Below are positions 1 to 8,066 of a stretch of DNA of 64,000 nt, piece after piece. The translations under genes and the position numbers were made by a program. The first letter of the stretch is position 1, and every line of letters starts with the position of its first letter. The DNA comes from Mangrovimicrobium sp033283265 (lineage in GTDB: Bacteria; Pseudomonadota; Gammaproteobacteria; Pseudomonadales; Halieaceae): NCBI GenBank assembly GCA_033283265.1, contig JAWMQN010000006.1, positions 119,733 through 183,732 on the forward strand, given 5' to 3'. The notes under the pieces are model-generated. The model was not told the DNA's origin and did not search any database. It saw only the letters and a program-made list of their open reading frames with translations.

Positions 1-1
1 G

Positions 2-736
2 TGGAACCTGGCCCGGGATAACCGGCTGTTCATGGTGCCCTTCATCACGCTGACCGATGTCGATGCGGCGGTGAAGGAACTGGAATACGTGCTGGAAAAC
101 GGTGCCCGGGTAGTCAACATCCGCCCCGCGCCGGTGCCGGACATCCGCGGCAGCCGCTCCTTCGGCTACGCCGAGTACGACCCCTTCTGGGCGCGGGTCG
201 CCGAGGCGGGCATTTTTGTCACCCTGCACGGCTCCGACAGCGGTTACGACCGCATCACCCGCTGGTGGACCGGCGGCGAGGGCGAGCAGCTCGCCTTCAG
301 CTTCGACCCGATGAAAGTGGTGGTCGACCTGATTGGCCGCGCCATTTCCGACTCGATCGCCGCGCTGATCTGCCACGGCGTATTCGACCGCCACCCGACG
401 CTCAAGGTCGCCTCCATCGAGAACGGCGGCACCTGGGTGCGGCCGCTGCTGCACAAGTTCGACCAGGCCTACGGCAAGATGCCGCAGGTGTTCAGGCGCC
501 ACCCGCGCGACGCCTTTCGCGAGCACATCTACGTCGCGCCCTTCTACGAGGATGACCTGTCCGAGCTGCGCAAGGACGTGCCGGTCGAGCACCTCCTGTT
601 CGGCAGCGATTATCCCCACGCCGAGGGCCTGAAGAACCCCCTGGAGTACCTCGACGAATTCGCCGATTTTTCCCCGCAGGATGTCGAGAAAGTCTTCAGC
701 AGCAATCTCAGGAACCTGCTCGAGGGGCGCGCCTGA
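2..736 (+). CDS. Amidohydrolase (ACMSD-like, COG2159), 5' end cut off by the window edge
   Basis: The reading frame is open from the first bases of the window (W-N-L-A-R-D-N before the first Met), so the N-terminal part of the TIM barrel with its metal-binding HxH is missing. The visible part carries the family's C-terminal landmarks: a His in VTLHGSDSGYD, LICHGVF, SIENGGTWV, and the metal Asp in LLFGSDYPHAEG. It is a clear paralogue of the 412-aa amidohydrolase at 30394-31632. Members hydrolyse or decarboxylate cyclic or aromatic acids in the cytoplasm; the substrate is unknown. It is followed after 67 bases by a + strand catabolic run and could be its first visible member. Family assignment is firm, specific reaction unknown. 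Confidence 0.85.
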   Translation, partial: WNLARDNRLFMVPFITLTDVDAAVKELEYVLENGARVVNIRPAPVPDIRGSRSFGYAEYDPFWARVAEAGIFVTLHGSDSGYDRITRWWTGGEGEQLAFSFDPMKVVVDLIGRAISDSIAALICHGVFDRHPTLKVASIENGGTWVRPLLHKFDQAYGKMPQVFRRHPRDAFREHIYVAPFYEDDLSELRKDVPVEHLLFGSDYPHAEGLKNPLEYLDEFADFSPQDVEKVFSSNLRNLLEGRA

Positions 737-803
737 GGCCGGCCGGCGGGGTTCGCCAGGGTCCGTCCGCAGCTAAAAACAAGGGCTAAATGGAGGGCAA
801 GCC

Positions 804-1859
804 ATGGCGCGTTTTCGCGTGGCCCAGTGCTATACCGGCGCCATCGGGTCGGAAATCATTTGCCGCATGGCCGGCCATCCGCAGCTGGAACTGGTCGGCG
901 TGCTGGTGCAGGACCCGGCCAAGGTCGGCAGGGACTCGGGCGAGCTGGCCGGCGGGCCGCCCAACGGCATTGCCGCCACCGACAGCCTCGACGCGATCAT
1001 TGCGCTGAAGCCCGACGGTGTCATCTGGAGCGGCAAGACCTACGACGTCGAAGCCTACGCCAGGCTGCTCGCGGCGGGTATCAACCTCTACACCGGCATG
1101 GGCGGCTACTTTCTCGAGGGCGCGCCGGAGGAGCCGGTGCTGGCGGCTGCGGCGGCGCAGGGCAATGCATCCTTCTGCGCCGGCGGCAACATCCCCGGCC
1201 TGATCAGCGACGTGCTGCCCCTGTTTCTCAGCGGCTACAGCGGCCGCATCCGCCAGATCCGCGCGCGCCAGCGCAACCACGTGGCGACCAGCCACTCCCT
1301 GCACCAGCTCAGCAACCTTGTCGGCCTCGGCCAGCAGCCCGGCGACAACCCGCTGATCGAACGGGTCAACCAGGGCTGGACCAGCGTCGCCGCCCAGGGT
1401 TCGAGGATGCTTGCGAAGGGCATGGGCCTGCAGTGGCAGCGCGCCGAACTGCTCGATGTCGAGTACGCGCTGGCCAGCGAGCGCACGACGCTGCCCGCCA
1501 GCGGCCTGGTACTGGAGCCGGGCACCATCGCCGGGGTGCGCTGGACCATTGCGGCCTGGGCGGATGGCCGCGAGTTCTACCGCCTGACCAACGAGCTCAC
1601 CGCGGTGCTGGGGCTGGGTGATAACTGGCGGCAGACGACGGAGGAGCCCGCCTGGCAGGTGGAGATCGACGGCGAGCCGGCCATGACCTGCAGCCTCGGC
1701 TGGCCCGCGGGCGCGGACCCGCACGCATCCAATACCGCGTTGAATGCGGCGCGGGCAATGAATATGCTGCCCCGGGTGATGGCAGCGCCGCCCGGCCTGC
1801 TGACGGTACTGGATTTTCCGGCGGCGGTGGCCGCCGATGGATTGGGAGCAACAGAATAA
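804..1859 (+). CDS. DapB-like NAD(P)H-dependent reductase
   Basis: A 351-aa protein with an N-terminal Rossmann segment (RVAQCYTGAIGSEI, GxxG near residue 12) and the layout of the dihydrodipicolinate reductase/2,4-diaminopentanoate dehydrogenase-like family. It is much longer than true DapB (about 270 aa) and sits in a catabolic operon, so lysine biosynthesis is unlikely. Family members reduce or oxidise small oxo- or imino-acids; the substrate here is not known. The ATG has a GGAGGG-like Shine-Dalgarno just upstream. Its TAA overlaps the next ATG by one base (TAATG), implying translational coupling with the alcohol dehydrogenase. Confidence 0.7.
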   Translation: MARFRVAQCYTGAIGSEIICRMAGHPQLELVGVLVQDPAKVGRDSGELAGGPPNGIAATDSLDAIIALKPDGVIWSGKTYDVEAYARLLAAGINLYTGMGGYFLEGAPEEPVLAAAAAQGNASFCAGGNIPGLISDVLPLFLSGYSGRIRQIRARQRNHVATSHSLHQLSNLVGLGQQPGDNPLIERVNQGWTSVAAQGSRMLAKGMGLQWQRAELLDVEYALASERTTLPASGLVLEPGTIAGVRWTIAAWADGREFYRLTNELTAVLGLGDNWRQTTEEPAWQVEIDGEPAMTCSLGWPAGADPHASNTALNAARAMNMLPRVMAAPPGLLTVLDFPAAVAADGLGATE

Positions 1860-2941
1860 TGATGAAGGCGGTTGTCCGCACCGAGCCCGGTGTACTGAAA
1901 GTCGAGGACATGGAGCTGCCGCAGCCCGGCAAGGGCCAGGTGCTGGTGCGCTCCCTGGTCTGCGGCATCTGCGGTTCCGACCTGCACGCCCTGCATCACC
2001 TGGAGCACATGTTCAGCGTGGTTCCCGGCAGGCAGGGCAAGGCCGGTAAACCCGTGGGAAAAACGGTTTTCGGCCACCAGTACTGCGCGGAGATCGTCGA
2101 CTTCGGCCCGGACACCAGCCGCCGCCTGCCGCTGGGCTCGACGGTGGTCTCCATGCCCTACGCCAGCGGCCCCGGCGGCAGGATGGAGCAGATCGGTTAC
2201 TCCCAGCTGCTGCCGGGCGGCCTCGCCCAGTACATGGTGCTCGATGAAAACCTGCTGCTGCCGGTGACCAACGGCCTCTCCGCCGCAGAGGCGGCGATGG
2301 TCGAGCCGATCGCCGTCGGCGAGCACGCGGTCAACGCGGCGCGGCTGTCAAAGCGCTCGGTGGCGATGGTGATCGGCTGCGGGCAGATCGGCCTGTCGGT
2401 GATCGCCGCGCTCAAGGCCCGGGGCTTCGGTCCGGTGATCGCGGTGGATTACTCCGCCATGCGCCGCGGCGTGGCGGAAAAGCTCGGTGCCGACCTGGTC
2501 ATCGACCCGGCCGGGGAATCGCCCCACGCCCGCTGGGAGGACTTCGAGGTGCCCGCGACCATGCAGGCGCTGGCCGCGGCGCGCTACGGCGGCGACCCGG
2601 CGGACGCGGTGATCTTCGAGTGCGTCGGCAAGCGCGGCGTGCTGCAGGGGCTGATCGAGCAGGCGCCCCCGGCCGCCCAGTTCGTGGTGGTTGGCGTGTG
2701 CATGGAAACCGATTATTTCGAGCCGGTGCTGGCGGCGGCCAAGGAGCTCTCCCTGCGCTTCGTCATCGCCTACAGCGGGGAGGAATTCGCGCAGACCCTG
2801 GGCAGTATCTCTGAGGGCAAAATCGATGCGGCGGCGATGATCAGCAACACCGTCGGCCTGTCCGGCGTCGAGGCCGCCTTCGAGCGCATGCGCGATGCGG
2901 AAGCCGAGGTCACCGTGCTGGTCGACCCGGGTCGCGAGTGA
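1859..2941 (+). CDS. Zinc-dependent alcohol dehydrogenase (MDR superfamily)
   Basis: A 360-aa medium-chain dehydrogenase expected to oxidise a secondary or primary alcohol with NAD(P). Catalytic-zinc ligands are visible in CGICGSDLH (Cys38) and FGHQY (His73, with Gln in place of the usual Glu of GHE). The dinucleotide motif is VIGCGQIGLS. The four-Cys structural-zinc loop found in classical ADHs is absent; that region reads ASGPGGRMEQ. Start is ambiguous between two adjacent ATGs (1859 or 1862). It lies between the DapB-like reductase and a CoA-transferase, so an alcohol-to-ketone step before CoA activation is plausible. Confidence 0.8.
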   Translation: MMKAVVRTEPGVLKVEDMELPQPGKGQVLVRSLVCGICGSDLHALHHLEHMFSVVPGRQGKAGKPVGKTVFGHQYCAEIVDFGPDTSRRLPLGSTVVSMPYASGPGGRMEQIGYSQLLPGGLAQYMVLDENLLLPVTNGLSAAEAAMVEPIAVGEHAVNAARLSKRSVAMVIGCGQIGLSVIAALKARGFGPVIAVDYSAMRRGVAEKLGADLVIDPAGESPHARWEDFEVPATMQALAAARYGGDPADAVIFECVGKRGVLQGLIEQAPPAAQFVVVGVCMETDYFEPVLAAAKELSLRFVIAYSGEEFAQTLGSISEGKIDAAAMISNTVGLSGVEAAFERMRDAEAEVTVLVDPGRE

Positions 2942-2963
2942 GCTGAGGCGGTGAACTGAAGCC

Positions 2964-4112
2964 ATGGGCCCCCTCGACGGTATTCGCGTCCTCGACTTCG
3001 GCCGCTACGTGGCCGGGCCCTACTGCGCCACCCTGTTCGCCGATTTCGGCGCCGACGTCATCCGCATCGAGCGCCAGGGCGGCGGCGAGGATCGCGAGAT
3101 CACCCCGCTCACCGCCGGGGGCGATGGCGCCCTGTTCCTGCAGATCAACCGCAACAAGCGCTCGCTGGAACTGGACCCGGGCAGCGAGCGCGGCCGCGAG
3201 ATCATGCGCCGGCTGATCGCCAGCGCCGACGTGGTGGTGGTCAACGTGCCGGACAGCGCACTGGAGAAAATGGGCCTCGACTACCCGAGCCTCTGCGCCG
3301 TTCGCCCGGACATCATCCTCGCCAATATCTCCTCCTTCGGCGCGGTCGGCCCCTGGGCCGAGCGGCCGGGCTTCGACAGCGTCGGCCAGGCCATGTGCGG
3401 CTCCGCCTATCTCTCCGGCCCCGGCGATGTTCCCTACCGCACGCCGATCACCTGGGTCGATCACGCGGCGGCGCTCTACGCGGCCTTCGGCGTGATGGCG
3501 GCGCTGGTCGAGCGCAACAAAACCGGCCGCGGCCAGCAGGTCTCGACCAACCTGCTGGCGGCCGGCATGGCCTTCAGCGCCACCTACCTCGTCGAGCAGG
3601 CGGCGCTGCAGCCGGAGCGCAGCGCCATCGGTAACCGCAGTTTCGTCAACGGGCCCACCGATACCTTCCGCACCCGGGATGGCTGGGTGGTGACCCAGGT
3701 GGTCGGGCCGGTGATTTTCAAACGCTGGGCCGCCCTGATGGGCGAGCCGGGCTGGCTGGAGGACCCGCGCTTCGCCAGTGACGAACTGCGCGGCATCAAC
3801 GGCGAGCTGCTGTCACAGCGCATGCAGGCGTGGTGCGACTCGCGCAGCACGGACGAGGCGCTGGCGGAACTCGCCGCCGCGCGCATTCCCGCCGGCCCGG
3901 TGCTCTCGCCGGGGCAGGCGCTGGCGCATCCCCAGGTGCAGGCCATGGACCTGTTCCAGCCGGTGGAGGGAACCGGGGCAGGGGGGCCGGTCGAATTGAT
4001 GTCGCTGCCGATTGCGATGAGCGAGTCGCCGCCGGCAATCCGCCAGCGCCCGCCGCGCTCCGGCGAGCACACCCGCGACATCCTGGCCGAGCTGGGCCTG
4101 GCGCCGGAGTGA
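2964..4112 (+). CDS. Family III (CaiB/BaiF) CoA-transferase
   Basis: A 382-aa protein opening with the family signature GIRVLDFGRYVAGPYC and DFGADVIRIE. The catalytic Asp that forms the aspartyl-CoA anhydride corresponds to Asp166 in PITWVDHAAAL, followed by NKTGRGQQV. The C-terminus ends with RSGEHTRDIL, typical of the family. It moves CoA between carboxylic acids in the cytoplasm. It is about 55 percent alike by eye to the paralogue at 14732-15925, so the two may serve related substrates. Last gene of the + strand run; it converges on the Rieske gene with only four bases between the stops. Confidence 0.9.
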   Translation: MGPLDGIRVLDFGRYVAGPYCATLFADFGADVIRIERQGGGEDREITPLTAGGDGALFLQINRNKRSLELDPGSERGREIMRRLIASADVVVVNVPDSALEKMGLDYPSLCAVRPDIILANISSFGAVGPWAERPGFDSVGQAMCGSAYLSGPGDVPYRTPITWVDHAAALYAAFGVMAALVERNKTGRGQQVSTNLLAAGMAFSATYLVEQAALQPERSAIGNRSFVNGPTDTFRTRDGWVVTQVVGPVIFKRWAALMGEPGWLEDPRFASDELRGINGELLSQRMQAWCDSRSTDEALAELAAARIPAGPVLSPGQALAHPQVQAMDLFQPVEGTGAGGPVELMSLPIAMSESPPAIRQRPPRSGEHTRDILAELGLAPE

Positions 4113-4116
4113 GCGG

Positions 4117-5472
4117 CTAGTCCCCGAGGTACTCGTGATAGACCCGGTGGAAGTTGGCCAGCGCCGCCTCCTGCCGCGGGTTCAATCGCGGGCCGCGGTA
4201 GCCGCTGGATTTCATGCCCCGGTGGGTGTCCGCCATCTGCTGGAAATCCTGCAGCAGGATCTCGCCCCAGAAGGCGCTGTCGTGGATGTCGTCGTTGCGG
4301 ATATTCTCCACCTTCCTGATCTCCTGCTCCGGCATGCGCTCCAGCTGGTAGACCTCGAAGATGCAGCTGTCCGGGTCGTCGCCGTCGGGGCGGGCGCGGT
4401 AGCCGAGGCAGTTGGTGGCCATCGGCAGCAGTACCGTGTTGGGGAAGATGTGCCAGTCGATGCCGCCCTCCTGGTACTGCTGCGGCGTGATCTGCGGCCA
4501 GCTGACGCCGCGCGCCTCGTCGATGGCGCGCGCGGTCTGCATGAGCAGCGCGCTCACATCGGCGACAGTGGCGTCGGCCGCCACATTTGCCGCCAGGGTC
4601 TGCGCCGCGTGGACCATGGTGTCGGTCATGTTGGAATCGATATTGTCCTTGAGAAAGCGGAAGAAGCGGGCGAGTGACAGGCAGTAGGCCTTGATGTCCA
4701 CTTGCGCCGCTTCGCCCTCGGGGCGCTCGCCGCGGTTGGCTTCCGGGCGCAGGTTCGAGTAGTCCGTGGCGAAGGTGCCGTGGCGCCCCGCGGCGCGGCT
4801 GACGAAGCGGCTGGTGCCGAACTGGTTCAGCGGCCAGTGGGTGACGGAGACATGGTAGCCCTCGTTGAAGGCTTCCAGCGCCACCTTCCAGTTGGCGGGA
4901 ATCTTCAGCCACTTGCGCCAGCGGTAGCGCATTTTGTCCAGCTCGAAGGGCGCCAGCGCCCGGGCGGCCTCGCCGAGGTAGTCGAGCAGCGGTTCCGCCT
5001 CCGGGTCGAAGGTGACGAAGACAAAGCCGCCCCAGCTGTCGTGGCGCACGCCGGGCAGCGCCAGGTCGTCGCCGTCGAGTTGCCCGCCCCAGTCCTCGCG
5101 GAAGGTCACCTGCTGGTTGTTGCCGTCGAGGTCCCAGCGCCAGCCGTGGAAGGGGCAGCGGATGTGGCTCAGCCGGCCGCAGTCGTCGACCAGGCGGCGG
5201 CCGCGGTGCAGGCAGCTGTTGTGGAAAACGCGGATGGCACCGGACTCGCTGCGCAGGGCGATCAGCGATTCGTCGCCGATGTCGTAGGTGACGTAATCGC
5301 CGGTGCTGGCCAGCTCCTCCTCGCGGCAGAGCATCTGCCAGACCCGGGGCCAGAGCTTGCGGTACTCCCGGCGCAGGTAGTCGGGGCAGGCGTAGCTTTG
5401 CTTGCGCACCGGGCTGCACTGGCTCGCATGCACTGGCTGCGCAGCGTCACTGCTGTTGTTCGCTTCGCTCAT
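4117..5472 (-). CDS. Rieske-type ring-hydroxylating oxygenase, alpha subunit
   Basis: A 451-aa oxygenase component. The Rieske [2Fe-2S] site is Cys87-x-His89 and Cys106-xx-His109 (CLHRG and CPFHGW). The mononuclear-iron facial triad region follows NWKVALEAFNEGYH with His207 and His212. Such enzymes hydroxylate aromatic or alicyclic rings, or O-demethylate, using electrons from a ferredoxin/reductase. No reductase or ferredoxin gene is in the window, so these must be encoded elsewhere. It is downstream of an NTF2-fold gene that could be its small subunit. Substrate not predictable. Confidence 0.9.
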   Translation of the reverse strand: MSEANNSSDAAQPVHASQCSPVRKQSYACPDYLRREYRKLWPRVWQMLCREEELASTGDYVTYDIGDESLIALRSESGAIRVFHNSCLHRGRRLVDDCGRLSHIRCPFHGWRWDLDGNNQQVTFREDWGGQLDGDDLALPGVRHDSWGGFVFVTFDPEAEPLLDYLGEAARALAPFELDKMRYRWRKWLKIPANWKVALEAFNEGYHVSVTHWPLNQFGTSRFVSRAAGRHGTFATDYSNLRPEANRGERPEGEAAQVDIKAYCLSLARFFRFLKDNIDSNMTDTMVHAAQTLAANVAADATVADVSALLMQTARAIDEARGVSWPQITPQQYQEGGIDWHIFPNTVLLPMATNCLGYRARPDGDDPDSCIFEVYQLERMPEQEIRKVENIRNDDIHDSAFWGEILLQDFQQMADTHRGMKSSGYRGPRLNPRQEAALANFHRVYHEYLGD

Positions 5473-5500
5473 GGCGCCGCTCTCCGTGCGTGCCCGCCTG

Positions 5501-5938
5501 TTACTGTGGCGGATTGGGGACGGTGGAAAACCGGAAGGGCGTCAGCACCCGTTTGCGAAAGCGCCAGCCCGCACCTGTCAGCTCGATCTCGTCGTCGTAG
5601 CGGCCGATCATCACGATCATTTCCCGCCCCGCCGGCTGTGCCAGTTCGACGATGTTGGTCGACGCGCTGGCGCGCCGGCCGTCGCTGTCGATGCGGATAT
5701 CGGTGGTGGTGTTCTGCTGCACCAGCCAGTCGATACCCTGGAACAGAGGGCCGAAAAAGCCTGCAATGCCAGCCTTTCCACGCAGTGGTTCCGGCTGGCC
5801 GAGCAGGCTGGCGACGCCGTGGACCTCGGCCTCATCGAGAAAAAATGCGGCAAATTCCTCGATATCCAGCCGTCCCGCGGCCCCGGTGTAGTTGTTGATC
5901 AGCTCGCCGATGGCGGCCTTCTGTTCCCACTGGCTCAT
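5501..5938 (-). CDS. SnoaL/NTF2-fold protein, possible oxygenase beta subunit
   Basis: A 145-aa cone-fold protein of the SnoaL-like/nuclear transport factor 2 superfamily. The start is set at MSQWEQKAAIGELI because AGGAG sits 8 bases upstream; a longer in-frame extension has no such site and reads as low-complexity Arg/Ser sequence. Family members are either ring-hydroxylating dioxygenase small subunits or steroid-isomerase-like or cyclase enzymes. Adjacency to the Rieske gene (28-base gap) favours a beta-subunit role, but at 145 aa it is shorter than usual beta subunits. Confidence 0.7.
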   Translation of the reverse strand: MSQWEQKAAIGELINNYTGAAGRLDIEEFAAFFLDEAEVHGVASLLGQPEPLRGKAGIAGFFGPLFQGIDWLVQQNTTTDIRIDSDGRRASASTNIVELAQPAGREMIVMIGRYDDEIELTGAGWRFRKRVLTPFRFSTVPNPPQ

Positions 5939-5954
5939 GCTGCAATCTCCTGGC

Positions 5955-6599
5955 TCAAAGTGCCGCGGCCTGCTGGTCCGGCCAGGCGGCGATGATCTCG
6001 TCGCAGCTGGCGATGGTGGCGATCGGCAGCAGCGTGTTGCGCATGACCACCGGGCCGTAATCGACAGGAATGGCCGCCACCGCATCGCTGGCGACGATCA
6101 CCTGGTAACTGTTGTTGACCGCGGTCATGGCGAGGTCGAGCAGGGCGACGTTGAGGGAGACGCCGGCGATGATCAGGGTGTCGATGCCGGTGTTGCGCAG
6201 GCGGTGATCGAGTTGCGTATCCGCCATCGGGCTGAGGCCGTGGTCGCGCAGCGAGATCACATCGCCCTCGGCCCAGACCTCGGGGCAGGGCAGGTCGAAA
6301 TCCTCGCTATTTACAGGGCTGGCGTCGCCGCCGGGTTTGCCGCCGCGCTGGAACAGGCGGGCATTGGTGTTGGCGCCAAAACGCCCCGGTTTGATGTTGG
6401 CGAGACAGTGGACGACCACACCGCCCCTGCTGCGCACGCAGTCGGCCAGGCGGGCGCTGTTGGCAATGACCCCGACCTCGCCGGCGGCTTCCGCCAGGGC
6501 GACCAGCCTGGCCTGGTCGCCGATCACACTGCGCTGCACTTCCGAGAGCAGCAGGGCGACCCGCCCGGGCCGCAGCAGATTGCCGATGCTGAATGCCAT
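5955..6599 (-). CDS. Isochorismatase-fold protein lacking the catalytic cysteine
   Basis: A 214-aa cysteine-hydrolase fold protein. The fold signatures are present (VALLLSEVQ near residues 14-22; IIAGVSLNVALLDLAMTA near 143-160), but the Asp-Lys-Cys triad is replaced. By alignment with the family pattern these become Glu20, Arg118 and Ala152 (GVSLNVAL instead of GVATNVCV). It is therefore probably not a classical hydrolase; a binding or regulatory role, or altered chemistry, is possible. It is cotranscribed with the NTF2 and Rieske genes (16-base gap). An operator-like motif lies about 75 bases upstream. Confidence 0.75.
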   Translation of the reverse strand: MAFSIGNLLRPGRVALLLSEVQRSVIGDQARLVALAEAAGEVGVIANSARLADCVRSRGGVVVHCLANIKPGRFGANTNARLFQRGGKPGGDASPVNSEDFDLPCPEVWAEGDVISLRDHGLSPMADTQLDHRLRNTGIDTLIIAGVSLNVALLDLAMTAVNNSYQVIVASDAVAAIPVDYGPVVMRNTLLPIATIASCDEIIAAWPDQQAAAL

Positions 6600-6674
6600 C
6601 CTGTTCCTCGCATGGCGCCGATCTCTGGCGAGCGCGCCCGGTTGAATTTATTTTCAGGCTCGCACCGATACTAA

Positions 6675-6689
6675 TATCTAACTAAATAA
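6675..6689 (-). promoter_or_regulatory. Operator-like motif O1, upstream of the isochorismatase-fold gene
   Basis: Plus strand TATCTAACTAAATAA, i.e. TTATTTAGTTAGATA reading toward the gene. It shares the TTAGTTA core with the motif found repeatedly in this window and ends 75 bases before the gene's ATG. Proposed site for the GntR protein at 49353-50147. Confidence 0.55.
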
Positions 6690-6827
6690 ATGTAAATCGG
6701 CCGGAGCTGTGTCTGGCGGCGTGGGCGTGTCAGTGAGTTTGCATGGTGGATTAGCGAATTTTACAGTGTAAATTCACATCAGGCTGGTGGCGCGTGGGCG
6801 CCGGGCACATCAGGCCAGATTGAATAT

Positions 6828-6844
6828 AAATAGTTAGTTAATAA
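6828..6844. promoter_or_regulatory. Operator-like motif O2, between the hydrolase and isochorismatase-fold genes
   Basis: AAATAGTTAGTTAATAA, one of the best copies of the repeated motif. It lies just after the hydrolase stop codon and 229 bases upstream of the isochorismatase-fold gene. The gap 6600-6855 is strikingly AT-rich compared with the flanking genes and probably contains an internal promoter. Confidence 0.5.
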
Positions 6845-6855
6845 GGGTGGTTCGC

Positions 6856-7782
6856 TCAGGGCCAGTCGGCCAGCAGTTCGCGCAGTGCGTCCACCAGGGC
6901 CAGCGGCTGGTCGATCATCACATGGTGCTGGGCGGCGGGGATGGGGATTACCGGCGCCTGCGGCGGCAGCACTGCCAGGCTCATGGCCAGGGTCTGCGGT
7001 GTCATCAGGGCGGAGTCCTCGCCGTAGATAAAGGCCAGCGGGCAGGTGTTTTTCGCCGCGAAGCTCTCGGTGTCTTGGGCGTCCATCGTCACTCGCCGGG
7101 CATCGAAGTGCCACTCCCAGCCCGCGTCGCCCGGGCGCAGCGAACGCCGGGCGATGTGATCGACGATGTAGTCGTTGGCGCAGGGCTGCGGCGGCGACAG
7201 GCGAAAGCGGGCGAGGCCGTCCTCGAGGCTGGCGAAGGGCCGGTGCTGTGCTCTCGCCCTGGGCGCGCCCGAGCGGAAGTCTGCAAGTTGCTGCGGGTCG
7301 ACAGCCAGTGGGCTGTCGATGAGCGCCAGGGCGCGGAAGGGGGTGTGCTCGGCGCTGGCCATCAGGCCGATGACTCCGCCCATGGAGTGGGCAACGGCGA
7401 TCGGCTTGTCGCCGCCTTCCAGCAGGCCCGCGGCGGCGACGGCGTCGCGCGCCTCGCCGGCCAGCAGTTCCACCGTGTAGCCTTCGGCGCGGCGGGCGGA
7501 ATTGCCCATGCCGCTCCAGGACAGCGCGGCACAGCGGTAGTCTTCGGCAAAGAAGGGCGCGATATGGCTCCACCAGTCGGCGTGGGCGCCGTTGCCGTGC
7601 AGGAACAGCAGGCCGGGCTTTCCCGCCTCGCCCCAGAGCAGCAGTTCGATGCTGGCGCCCTGGGAGTCGAAGAAGCGCCGCTCGGGCTGCCGGGCCAGTG
7701 CCGAGCTGAACCACTCCGGCGCCGCGGGGGCCTTGCCGCGGTGGCGGGCGAGTAGGTAGGGGCTCTGGCTGTCTGTGCTCAC
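6856..7782 (-). CDS. Alpha/beta-fold hydrolase
   Basis: A 308-aa hydrolase. The oxyanion-hole segment is LLFLHGNGAHADWW, the nucleophile elbow is VAHSMGG (Ser133), and the likely catalytic His is in PAAQHHVMID near residue 286. A general acid is expected in FIYGEDSALM. The family covers esterases, lactonases, C-C bond hydrolases of meta-cleavage pathways and haloperoxidase-like proteins; the sequence alone does not separate them. It heads the leftward run toward the Rieske gene and is divergent from the glyoxalase-fold gene, with one operator-like motif in front of each. Confidence 0.85.
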   Translation of the reverse strand: MSTDSQSPYLLARHRGKAPAAPEWFSSALARQPERRFFDSQGASIELLLWGEAGKPGLLFLHGNGAHADWWSHIAPFFAEDYRCAALSWSGMGNSARRAEGYTVELLAGEARDAVAAAGLLEGGDKPIAVAHSMGGVIGLMASAEHTPFRALALIDSPLAVDPQQLADFRSGAPRARAQHRPFASLEDGLARFRLSPPQPCANDYIVDHIARRSLRPGDAGWEWHFDARRVTMDAQDTESFAAKNTCPLAFIYGEDSALMTPQTLAMSLAVLPPQAPVIPIPAAQHHVMIDQPLALVDALRELLADWP

Positions 7783-7855
7783 GGGCTGCGCTTCCTGGTC
7801 GGGGGCTGGCAGGATGCCTTCGGGGGCGGGCGGAGTGCAACTGCGCTTCGTTATA

Positions 7856-7872
7856 TTTTAGTTAGATTATTA
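7856..7872 (-). promoter_or_regulatory. Operator-like motif O3, upstream of the alpha/beta hydrolase
   Basis: Plus strand TTTTAGTTAGATTATTA. It carries the same TTAGTTAGAT string as O1 in the opposite orientation and lies 74 bases before the hydrolase start, the same distance as O1 from its gene. Confidence 0.55.
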
Positions 7873-8021
7873 TAAGCTGTGCCGCGCGATGCATTCCGGG
7901 TACGCGCTGCGGGTTGCGCAGCGATCATGTCGTTACAGGCTATATATGCCGTTTAAAGTGCAAAATGTCAGTTTGCTGTGTACACTCCGAATGGTCGCCT
8001 GATCCCGGTGAAAGTGCATTT

Positions 8022-8038
8022 CAAATAGTTAAATAAAA
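8022..8038 (+). promoter_or_regulatory. Operator-like motif O4, upstream of the glyoxalase-fold gene
   Basis: CAAATAGTTAAATAAAA, nearly identical to the copy in front of the GntR gene over its first 14 bases. It ends 28 bases before the GTG start and so would overlap or flank the transcription start. Confidence 0.6.
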
Positions 8039-8066
8039 ACGGGTCAGGGCTGAGGAGGATGTTCCG

